The translations under genes and the position numbers were made by a program. A stretch of DNA of 5,052 nt from Bacillota bacterium. Lineage in GTDB: Bacteria > Bacillota > Clostridia > Acetivibrionales > JAEZXR01. Positions 1 to 4,147 of this stretch are shown piece by piece (the first letter of the stretch is position 1; every line of letters begins with the position of its first letter). The notes beneath the pieces were generated by a model that was not told where the DNA came from, did no database searches, and saw nothing but the letters and a program-made list of their open reading frames with translations. Where the stretch lies: assembly GCA_023419605.1 (NCBI GenBank), contig JAEZXR010000149.1:1-5052 (forward strand). The letters run 5' to 3'.

Positions 1-1
1 A

Positions 2-280
2 TCTAGAATAGACTTTCCAGGTATTATCAATATAGTAGATGGAAAAATAGTTCACTTAGCAACTGCAATAGGCGCAGTAGAACCTGTAATTATAAGACAT
101 AGAGAAATAGATGAGCTACTTATAGGCAAGACTATTGAAGAAGCTAAAGAACTAAAAGAAGAATATCTAAATAGATATGATAAGGCAATAAATCCTACAA
201 GAGGTAGGGTTTCAGCAGAATATAGAAAAGAAGTTTCTTTAAACCTATTGAGAGATTTCTTAGAAGTTAATGGAATTTAG
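2..280 (+). CDS. FAD-binding subunit of a xanthine dehydrogenase/CO dehydrogenase-type molybdenum hydroxylase, C-terminal part
   Basis: This is the last 92 codons of a gene whose start lies before the window; it ends at TAG 278-280. The visible protein looks like the C-terminal domain of the medium (FAD) subunit of molybdenum hydroxylases (CO_deh_flav_C type). It has a strand pair containing 'AIGAVEPVIIRHREIDELL' at visible residues 22-40, then 'GKTIEEA' (42-48), and then the typical closing block 'RGRVSAEYRKEV' (67-78) leading into the final helix. Members of this family pass electrons from the molybdenum and 2Fe-2S subunits through FAD to NAD or another acceptor. In anaerobic Firmicutes they often act in purine breakdown or as selenium-dependent hydroxylases. 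Substrate specificity cannot be told from this fragment, and the FAD-binding N-terminal domain is not seen. A strong terminator follows 36 bases after the stop, so this is the last gene of its operon. Confidence 0.85.
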   Translation, partial: SRIDFPGIINIVDGKIVHLATAIGAVEPVIIRHREIDELLIGKTIEEAKELKEEYLNRYDKAINPTRGRVSAEYRKEVSLNLLRDFLEVNGI

Positions 281-315
281 CTTATAATTATTTAATTACA
301 AATGATAATATTATT

Positions 316-345
316 GAAAAGAGAGACTTAATGGTCTCTTTTTTC
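316..345 (+). terminator. Rho-independent terminator after the FAD-subunit gene
   Basis: A hairpin pairs 316-328 with 333-345 around the four-base loop TAAT. Its core is GAGAC/GTCTC, extended by A-T pairs that run into TTTTTT at 339-344. It lies 36 bases past the stop codon at 280. The left arm is preceded by an A-run, so the hairpin could also work weakly on the minus strand. Confidence 0.88.
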
Positions 346-410
346 TTTCTCTATTATACCGATATATCTTTTAAGAAACAATGTCAGCTATTGAAAATAA
401 GCGAGTTGCA

Positions 411-439
411 TTCACAAACAAGTTGCCAACAAATATAAT
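411..439 (+). promoter_or_regulatory. Sigma-A-type promoter with no gene behind it
   Basis: TTCACA at 411-416 (5 of 6 matches to the -35 consensus) is followed after exactly 17 bases by a perfect TATAAT at 434-439. Transcription would start near 446. No convincing reading frame with a ribosome binding site follows, but a long-range complementary segment and two terminators do. The expected product is therefore a non-coding RNA. TATAAT is common by chance in DNA this AT-rich; the exact spacing and good -35 raise confidence somewhat. Confidence 0.5.
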
Positions 440-445
440 ATGACT

Positions 446-753
446 TAGAATTACATTTGGATAGAAAATAATTTATCTAAAGTAGTTCTTTAAAATGAAA
501 ATTTAATATTTATATTTAGACCCTTTAATCATTCTTCATATTTTCGTATAGATTACTATATGTTTAAATTTTAGCTTTTAAAATTTAAAACTCGACACCG
601 ATAAGTGTAAAATCACTTTCTAAATAATAGATATTTAAATATTCATGATACGGGATATATCGATAAATTCTACAAACTAGGTTTTGGGGAAAGCCTAAGA
701 AAAGAATTAAAGAACTACCGTTTACATAAAAAGGTATGGGAGACCATACCTTT
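446..753 (+). ncRNA. Candidate structured non-coding RNA closed by a 12-bp long-range helix
   Basis: I do not recognise a known RNA family here. Bases 482-493 (GTAGTTCTTTAA) are perfectly complementary to 707-718 (TTAAAGAACTAC), which would close a domain of about 237 bases. Inside lie a 7-bp hairpin 545-551/556-562 with loop ATTA and one G-T pair, an 11-bp hairpin 563-573/579-589 made of A-T pairs, a small ACAC/GTGT hairpin at 595-608, and a hairpin with a GGGG loop at about 679-695 (AGGTTTT/AAAGCCT, one G-T pair). A promoter at 411-439 lies just before it. Hairpins at 728-753 and 805-834 could end the transcript, giving roughly 300-390 bases. The same end-to-end inverted repeat could instead be the termini of a decayed miniature transposable element of about 237 bp; no clear target duplication is visible. 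Either way, no gene is supported in this stretch. Confidence 0.3.
728..753 (-). terminator. Hairpin terminator, best read on the minus strand
   Basis: A perfect 10-bp stem pairs 730-739 (AAAGGTATGG) with 744-753 (CCATACCTTT) around a GAGA loop (740-743), a GNRA-type tetraloop on the plus strand. Read on the minus strand, the GC-containing stem is followed by five T residues (732 to 728). On the plus strand the tail is the weaker TTTAATTTAT. It may work in both directions and probably stops minus-strand transcripts arriving from the small-peptide gene at 879-947. Confidence 0.6.
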
Positions 754-804
754 AATTTATATAAAAATAAAATATTAATACCTATTTATATAGTATAAAT
801 TATT

Positions 805-834
805 AAAAGAGAAGTTTAAGACTTCTCTTTTTTT
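805..834 (+). terminator. Rho-independent terminator, possibly bidirectional
   Basis: GAGAAGT at 809-815 pairs with ACTTCTC at 821-827 around the loop TTAAG. Four more A-T pairs extend the base, and the T-tract runs 828-834. On the plus strand it is a strong terminator for transcripts from the 411-439 promoter. On the minus strand the tail is TTTT (808 to 805), so it may also end the minus-strand peptide message. Confidence 0.82.
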
Positions 835-864
835 GCTGTTTTTTTAATATAATACTATATTGTT

Positions 865-893
865 TTGACATTTATCTTTTAATATAATATAGT
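865..893 (+). promoter_or_regulatory. Strong promoter for an RNA antisense to the small peptide gene
   Basis: A perfect -35 TTGACA at 865-870 is separated by 17 bases from TATAGT at 888-893 (5 of 6). Transcription would start near 900, inside and opposite the minus-strand peptide gene. The nearest plus-strand gene starts at 1129, beyond a strong terminator at 1038-1064, so the promoter most likely makes a short RNA of about 165 bases. Partial read-through into the 1129 gene is possible. Confidence 0.6.
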
Positions 894-947
894 TAAATTA
901 ACTAATAATAATAACCATAAAGATATTACGTTTTGTAAATTTTTCAT
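879..947 (-). CDS. 22-residue hydrophobic peptide, candidate type I toxin
   Basis: On the minus strand an ATG (947-945) opens a 22-codon frame ending at TAA (881-879). AAAGGAG (962-956) sits eight bases upstream of the ATG, a near-ideal Shine-Dalgarno sequence. The frame is blocked upstream by TGA at 977-975, so this is the only ATG start. The peptide begins MKNLQNV and continues ISLWLLLLVNLTILY: a short polar head with one lysine, then a single leucine-rich membrane-spanning stretch ending in tyrosine. This size and composition recall very small membrane toxins such as Ibs of E. coli (about 19 residues). It lies opposite a plus-strand RNA (about 900-1064) that would cover its start codon, ribosome binding site and leader, as an antisense antitoxin would. 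No homology is recognised; toxicity and expression are inference. A chance frame is the main alternative. Confidence 0.45.
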   Translation of the reverse strand: MKNLQNVISLWLLLLVNLTILY

Positions 948-963
948 TTTTTTAGCTCCTTTT

Positions 964-982
964 ACATATGGAATTCATATGT
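964..982. repeat. Perfect inverted repeat beside the peptide gene's ribosome binding site
   Basis: ACATATG at 964-970 and CATATGT at 976-982 flank GAATT, giving a 7-bp stem with a 5-base loop on either strand. On the minus strand it lies directly upstream of the AAAGGAG of the small peptide gene. It could be a hairpin limiting ribosome entry or a loop for antisense RNA recognition. It could also be an operator. Confidence 0.55.
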
Positions 983-1025
983 TATGTTTTTATTTGTTTT
1001 TGTTTGTTTTGTAGTATGTTTAGGG

Positions 1026-1031
1026 ATTATA
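1026..1031 (-). promoter_or_regulatory. Possible -10 element for the minus-strand peptide message
   Basis: A perfect TATAAT reads on the minus strand from 1031 to 1026, which would start transcription near 1019. That gives a leader of about 70 bases before the peptide ATG. The leader (about 1017-984 on the minus strand) is nearly all A and C, so it should be unstructured. No good -35 hexamer is present at 16-18 bases; that region falls in the stem of the opposing terminator. Support is modest. Confidence 0.35.
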
Positions 1032-1037
1032 TTAGTT

Positions 1038-1064
1038 AGCCAGTATAAAATACTGGCTTTTTTT
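1038..1064 (+). terminator. Rho-independent terminator of the antisense RNA
   Basis: AGCCAGTA at 1038-1045 pairs perfectly with TACTGGCT at 1051-1058 around the loop TAAAA, and is followed by a T-run at 1058-1064. There is no T-run on the other strand, so it acts on plus-strand transcripts only. It lies 64 bases before the next gene and could alternatively attenuate transcription into it. Confidence 0.88.
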
Positions 1065-1085
1065 ATTATTTAAATAAATTATTAA

Positions 1086-1093
1086 TGTATAAT
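1086..1093 (+). promoter_or_regulatory. Likely -10 region of the DUF218 membrane protein gene
   Basis: TATAAT at 1088-1093 is directly preceded by TG (1086-1087). It sits about 35 bases before the ATG and just past the terminator at 1038-1064, so it could supply the gene's own promoter. The -35 position (about 1065-1070) holds only A/T bases and matches poorly. Confidence 0.38.
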
Positions 1094-1128
1094 ATATTTA
1101 AGTATCTTTATAAAAAAAGGAGGAGTAT

Positions 1129-2196
1129 ATGGGTTTATATTTTTTAATGATTTTGACATTAATTTTTGGTATAGGTTTTATCTATATGATGTATAAAGAG
1201 AGAAGAACTATCTGGATTTCTGTGCTGTTCTTAGGCTTTTTTGGGTTATTATCACTATTTTTTATAATACTTGGATATGATCAGTACCGAGTATTTCTAA
1301 TAGTTGGAATTATCCCTCTTATTATATTGATAGGACTACCTTTTTATATTTTTTCGTTTATAATAGCACTTTTTTCTTCAGGACGTAAACTTATAAAGAG
1401 AGAAGGGGTTAGCTTATCGCATCTTTTATCACTGGCCTTAGGAATATTTTTAGTAGTATGGATATTTATATTTCCGCTTATACTAAAAAAGGTAAATAGC
1501 TTAGACAATTTATTTTTAAATGCTTTAATACAATTTATCTCATCCTGTGTAGGATATGGATTTATACTTTTAATGCTCTATCATATAGCGTCTATATTAA
1601 ATTTATTGCCACATTTTAATAAAAAGTACGACTATATAGTAGTTTTAGGCAGTGGACTTATAAATAATAAAGTTCCACCACTTTTAGCTAATAGAATAGA
1701 TGCAGGTATAAAAGCTTTTAATAAATATAATACAGAGGACAATCCTGTAAAGATGATATTTTCAGGTGGTCAGGGCAGCGACGAGCTGAGAAGTGAAGGC
1801 TCTGCTATGGAGGAATTTGCAGAAAAAGATAGAAATATCCCTGCAAAATATTTAATGAAAGAAGAAAAATCGACAACAACAGAAGAAAATTTAATTTATT
1901 CTAAGAGAATAATTGATGAGGATATGAAGAAAAGGGGATTAAATAGAGAGCCAAATGTTTTAATCGCCACTAATAATTACCATGTTTTAAGAGCTTTACT
2001 TTATAGTAAAAGACTTGGCATTAAAGCAGACGGTGTAGGTGGAAAAACTCCGTTTTATTTCTGGCTAAATGCTCTTATAAGAGAGTACATAGCTATAATT
2101 TATATGAATAAAAATAAGCATATAAAAGTTGTAATCCTACTGTTTATCCTATCATTTGGTAACTTATTACTAGAAATCTTTATTAATATGCATTAA
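1129..2196 (+). CDS. Membrane protein with C-terminal DUF218 (YdcF/ElyC/SanA-like) domain
   Basis: The 355-residue protein starts at ATG 1129 with AGGAGG at 1118-1123, five bases upstream. Five hydrophobic segments are seen at about residues 2-21, 30-48, 56-81, 97-119 and 131-158. A soluble DUF218 domain spans about 167-325, and a final hydrophobic segment lies at 332-352. The domain shows the family hallmarks: a first strand ending in VVLGSG (171-176), NRIDAG (188-193), SGGQGSDE (212-219), the 'STTTEENLIYS' block (248-258), and TNNYHVLRA (281-289) with H285 and R288. Family members YdcF, SanA and ElyC are linked to cell-envelope functions, and YdcF is reported to bind S-adenosylmethionine. 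No reaction is firmly assigned to this membrane-anchored Firmicute form. The gene appears monocistronic, set between a terminator and the hydrogenase maturation promoter, and has no clear GC-rich terminator of its own. The domain call is firm; the cellular role is unknown. Confidence 0.88.
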   Translation: MGLYFLMILTLIFGIGFIYMMYKERRTIWISVLFLGFFGLLSLFFIILGYDQYRVFLIVGIIPLIILIGLPFYIFSFIIALFSSGRKLIKREGVSLSHLLSLALGIFLVVWIFIFPLILKKVNSLDNLFLNALIQFISSCVGYGFILLMLYHIASILNLLPHFNKKYDYIVVLGSGLINNKVPPLLANRIDAGIKAFNKYNTEDNPVKMIFSGGQGSDELRSEGSAMEEFAEKDRNIPAKYLMKEEKSTTTEENLIYSKRIIDEDMKKRGLNREPNVLIATNNYHVLRALLYSKRLGIKADGVGGKTPFYFWLNALIREYIAIIYMNKNKHIKVVILLFILSFGNLLLEIFINMH

Positions 2197-2235
2197 AATA
2201 ACTAATTAATAACATATTATATCTATATAAGTACA

Positions 2236-2264
2236 ACAATAGTTATTATAATGATAATTATTGT
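2236..2264. repeat. AT-only inverted repeat ending in the -35 box of the hydrogenase maturation promoter
   Basis: Bases 2236-2246 (ACAATAGTTAT) pair with 2254-2264 (ATAATTATTGT) over 11 positions with one G-T pair, around a 7-base centre. There is no GC core or good T-tract, so it is a poor terminator. Its position over the -35 element suggests an operator, and a Fur-like box lies in its right half. Confidence 0.5.
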
Positions 2265-2266
2265 CT
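2252..2266 (+). promoter_or_regulatory. Candidate Fur-family operator over the -35 element
   Basis: The sequence TGATAATTATTGTCT matches the Bacillus-type 7-1-7 Fur box TGATAATNATTATCA at 12 of 14 defined positions, with a perfect left half. Aligned to the classic 19-bp Fur box GATAATGATAATCATTATC, bases 2247-2265 match at 16 of 19. It covers the -35 hexamer, so binding would block RNA polymerase. A related PerR-type box (TTATAATNATTATAA) matches 12 of 14 at 2246-2260, so PerR or another family member cannot be excluded. AT-rich DNA yields such matches by chance fairly often. Confidence 0.45.
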
Positions 2267-2289
2267 TTAATAAGTATATTTAGTATAAT
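2261..2289 (+). promoter_or_regulatory. Promoter of the TM1266-hydG-hydF operon
   Basis: TTGTCT at 2261-2266 (4 of 6) and a perfect TATAAT at 2284-2289 are 17 bases apart. The start point would fall at about 2294-2296, at the first base pairs of the leader structure. That produces a leader of nearly 100 bases before the ATG at 2391. A TTGACA at 2289-2294 overlaps but has no good -10 behind it. Confidence 0.6.
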
Positions 2290-2291
2290 TG

Positions 2292-2376
2292 ACACAGGTG
2301 AGGGAAAAGATACGTTCTAATTCTTAACCTGTGAGATATTAATCAAGCACACAGCCTAAACCTGTGTGCATTTTTT
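2292..2376 (+). promoter_or_regulatory. Attenuator or riboswitch-like leader of the hydrogenase maturation operon
   Basis: Two copies of the same complementary pair give three competing helices. First, CACAGGT (2293-2299) pairs with ACCTGTG (2327-2333), closing a 27-base loop rich in purines at its start (GAGGGAAAAGA). Second, CTGTG (2329-2333) can instead pair with CACAG (2350-2354). That would break the third helix, the terminator GCACACAG/CTGTGTGC at 2347-2354/2362-2369. This is the anti-antiterminator, antiterminator and terminator logic of an OFF-type switch, in which stabilising the first helix causes termination. I recognise no known riboswitch consensus (TPP, SAM, cobalamin, FMN, c-di-GMP, T-box and others were considered). 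The signal could be a small molecule, a protein or a small RNA. No uORF is evident in the leader. Confidence 0.5.
2347..2376 (+). terminator. Intrinsic terminator in the leader, just before the ribosome binding site
   Basis: GCACACAG (2347-2354) pairs perfectly with CTGTGTGC (2362-2369) around the loop CCTAAAC, followed by A and six T residues (2371-2376). The AGGAGG of the next gene starts four bases later, so this is a conditional terminator inside the leader. It could also stop transcripts reading through from the membrane protein gene, which has no clear terminator of its own. Confidence 0.8.
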
Positions 2377-2390
2377 ATGAGGAGGATATT

Positions 2391-2636
2391 ATGGATTTAA
2401 GAATTGCAATTGTAGGTATTATAGTTGAGGATATCAAAGTAAGTGACAAGGTAAATGAAGTATTACACGAATATTCACAATATATCGAAGGAAGAATGGG
2501 ATTACCTAAAGTCGATGAAAACGTTAATGTTATTTCTATAGTTATGAAAGCACCACAAGACGAAATAAGTGCTATGACTGGAAAAATCGGCATGATAGAA
2601 AATGTAAATTGTAAGGCAGTATATTCAAGAGCTTAA
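2391..2636 (+). CDS. TM1266-type iron-only hydrogenase system putative regulator
   Basis: The 81-residue protein starts at ATG 2391, five bases after AGGAGG (2380-2385). A GTG at 2364 is in frame but lies inside the terminator stem upstream of that ribosome binding site, so it is not the start. The sequence fits the small ACT-like/ferredoxin-fold family typified by Thermotoga TM1266. It opens with a strand ending in 'GIIVED' (9-14), followed by a helix carrying 'VNEVLHEY' (21-28). 'IEGRMGLP' (32-39) comes next, then a strand 'VISIVMKA' (47-54), and finally 'DEISAMTGKIG' (57-67) and a closing strand 'CKAVYSR'. Family members are found beside hydE, hydF and hydG and are named putative regulators. 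They have no helix-turn-helix, and their mechanism is not settled. It is the first gene of the operon, 59 bases before hydG. A ligand-binding or maturation-coupled role is inference. Confidence 0.92.
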   Translation: MDLRIAIVGIIVEDIKVSDKVNEVLHEYSQYIEGRMGLPKVDENVNVISIVMKAPQDEISAMTGKIGMIENVNCKAVYSRA

Positions 2637-2664
2637 TAAAAATATCACAGGAAAAGTTTAGAGT

Positions 2665-2691
2665 ATCAACTTAAACATTTATGGAGTTGAT
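2665..2691 (+). promoter_or_regulatory. Hairpin partly hiding the hydG ribosome binding site
   Basis: ATCAACT (2665-2671) is perfectly complementary to AGTTGAT (2685-2691), with a 13-base loop. The right arm takes in the last two bases of the GGAG Shine-Dalgarno sequence (2683-2686) and the spacer before the TTG start at 2696. A competing 5-bp hairpin GTTTA/TAAAC (2656-2660/2672-2676) would trap the left arm in its loop and free the ribosome binding site. This may set HydG levels relative to its neighbours. It is a short, AT-rich stem, so its strength is uncertain. Confidence 0.4.
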
Positions 2692-2695
2692 TTAA

Positions 2696-4138
2696 TTGAG
2701 TAAATTAGATACTAAAATAGTGTACGATAAAAATTCAAGCAAAGCAGAAGAATTTATTAACGATAGAGAAATCTTAGACACGATAGAGTATGGAAGAAAA
2801 AATAAAAACAATAGAGAGCTTTTATTACAAGTTTTAGATAAGGCAAAAATCGGTAAAGGACTTGACCATAGAGAGGCATTTTTACTATTATCCTGCGAAG
2901 AGGATGATATAAATAAAGAGATATTAAACTTAGCTAGAGAGCTAAAGAAAAAACTTTATGGAAATAGAATAGTTTTATTCGCTCCTTTATACTTATCAAA
3001 CTACTGTATAAACGGCTGTGTATATTGTCCGTATCATGGCAAAAATAAACATATAAAGAGAAAAAAATTAACTCAAGAAGAAATTAAAAAAGAAGTAATG
3101 GCACTTCAAGATATGGGTCATAAAAGACTTGCTCTAGAAACTGGAGAAGATCCGATAAACAGTCCTATTGAATACGTTCTTGAGTCTATAAAAACTATAT
3201 ATGGTATAAAACATGAAAACGGAGATATAAGAAGAGTAAATGTTAATATAGCGGCAACAACAGTTGAGAACTATAAAAAACTTAGAGATGCAGGTATAGG
3301 AACATATATTTTATTCCAAGAAACTTATCATAAAGAAAATTATGAAAAATTACATCCAACAGGACCAAAACATAATTACGCATACCACACAGAAGCTATG
3401 GATAGAGCTATGGACGGTGGTATAGATGATGTAGGTTGTGGAGTATTATTTGGACTTAATAATTATGAGTATGATTTTATCGGTCTATTGATGCATGCAG
3501 AACATTTAGAAGCTAAATATAATGTTGGGCCACATACTATATCTGTTCCTAGAATTAGACCAGCAGATGGTGTAGATCCAACGGAATTTGACAATTCCAT
3601 AGATGATGAGGTTTTCCAAAAGATAGTTGCGACTATAAGAATTTCAGTGCCTTATACAGGTATGATTATTTCCACTAGAGAGTCTAAAGAGAGCAGAGAA
3701 AAAGTTCTAGACTTAGGTATATCTCAAATTTCTGGAGGTTCAAAGACTTCAGTAGGTGGTTATGCCGAAGAAGAGGATGTAGAAGAGGACTCTAGCCAAT
3801 TTGAAACAAGCGATAATAGAACTCTTGATGAGATAGTAAACTGGCTATTAGAACTTGGACATCTACCTTCCTTCTGTACAGCATGTTACAGAGAGAGTAG
3901 AACTGGCGAAAGTTTTATGGAGCTTGTTAAAGCAGGACAAATCGCTAAGATGTGCCAACCTAACGCTCTTATGACTTTAAAAGAATATTTAGAGGATTAT
4001 GGAAGCGAAGAAACTATAAAGAACGGAACAAAAGTTATCGAAAGAGAACTAGAAAATGTAGAAAATGAAAAAATGCGTGAATATGTTAGAGAGCATATAA
4101 AAAGCATTCATGATGGACAAAGAGATTTTAGAGTCTAG
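2696..4138 (+). CDS. hydG: HydG, radical SAM tyrosine lyase for [FeFe]-hydrogenase H-cluster assembly
   Basis: HydG cleaves tyrosine to p-cresol and dehydroglycine and converts the latter to CO and cyanide. These are delivered as an iron-carbonyl-cyanide unit for the diiron site of [FeFe]-hydrogenase. The 480-residue protein has the usual HydG length. The radical-SAM cluster motif CX3CX2C is C104, C108 and C111, in 'LSNYCINGCVYCPYHGKN'. The SAM-binding 'ETGEDP' follows at 148-153. The C-terminal auxiliary cluster motif CX2CX22C that separates HydG from ThiH is C394, C397 and C420. The 'LLMHAEHLE' block (264-272) carries the conserved histidines at the extra iron site. The start is TTG 2696: an in-frame TAA at 2693-2695 excludes anything upstream, and the first in-frame ATG is far inside the protein. 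GGAG at 2683-2686 serves as the ribosome binding site. It lies between the TM1266-type gene and hydF, nine bases before the latter. Confidence 0.97.
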   Translation: MSKLDTKIVYDKNSSKAEEFINDREILDTIEYGRKNKNNRELLLQVLDKAKIGKGLDHREAFLLLSCEEDDINKEILNLARELKKKLYGNRIVLFAPLYLSNYCINGCVYCPYHGKNKHIKRKKLTQEEIKKEVMALQDMGHKRLALETGEDPINSPIEYVLESIKTIYGIKHENGDIRRVNVNIAATTVENYKKLRDAGIGTYILFQETYHKENYEKLHPTGPKHNYAYHTEAMDRAMDGGIDDVGCGVLFGLNNYEYDFIGLLMHAEHLEAKYNVGPHTISVPRIRPADGVDPTEFDNSIDDEVFQKIVATIRISVPYTGMIISTRESKESREKVLDLGISQISGGSKTSVGGYAEEEDVEEDSSQFETSDNRTLDEIVNWLLELGHLPSFCTACYRESRTGESFMELVKAGQIAKMCQPNALMTLKEYLEDYGSEETIKNGTKVIERELENVENEKMREYVREHIKSIHDGQRDFRV

Positions 4139-4147
4139 GAGGAAGAT

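Larger units (their letters stand above)
900..1064 (+). ncRNA. Candidate antisense RNA over the start of the small hydrophobic peptide gene
   Basis: A promoter at 865-893 and a strong terminator at 1038-1064 bracket about 165 bases with no ribosome-binding-site-supported gene on the plus strand. The RNA would be complementary to the first 15 or so codons, the Shine-Dalgarno sequence and the whole leader of the minus-strand peptide message. Its 984-1017 part is almost only T and G. An inverted repeat at 964-982 would form a 7-bp hairpin next to the region that pairs with the ribosome binding site, a plausible exposed site for first contact between the two RNAs. The alternative reading is an untranslated attenuated leader of the gene at 1129. 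Confidence 0.42.

Noticed and set aside
381..443. 20-codon frame starting MSAIENKR
   Set aside because: It has no ribosome binding site, it overlaps the candidate promoter at 411-439, and it matches nothing I recognise.
611..778. Open frame of 55 codons reading ...YIDKFYKLGFGESLRK... up to TAA 776-778
   Set aside because: The residues look protein-like, but there is no ATG, GTG or TTG start or ribosome binding site, a stop sits at 608-610, and it runs through the hairpin at 730-753. It could be a remnant of a decayed gene, but chance is as likely.
968..1039. Plus-strand 23-codon frame starting MEFICYVFICF, cysteine-rich and hydrophobic
   Set aside because: There is no Shine-Dalgarno sequence before it (the bases upstream are pyrimidine-rich), and its stop falls in the terminator stem. 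Its hydrophobicity follows from the T-rich DNA. The minus-strand frame has the ribosome binding site.
2289..2317. TTGACA at 2289-2294 as the -35 of a second promoter for the hyd operon
   Set aside because: The best -10 candidate at the right distance (TACGTT, 2311-2316) matches only 3 of 6. The pair TTGTCT/TATAAT at 2261-2289 is better.
2291..2376. TPP riboswitch or T-box, expected because HydG resembles ThiH and uses tyrosine
   Set aside because: Neither the conserved TPP core elements nor the T-box sequence and specifier-loop elements are present, and the leader is too short for either.
2364..2390. In-frame GTG that would extend the TM1266-type protein by nine residues
   Set aside because: It lies inside the right arm of the leader terminator and upstream of the AGGAGG at 2380-2385. 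The family's usual N-terminus matches the ATG at 2391.
2375..2593. 72-codon open frame on the minus strand
   Set aside because: It is a shadow of the TM1266-type gene, with no ribosome binding site and no recognisable protein features.
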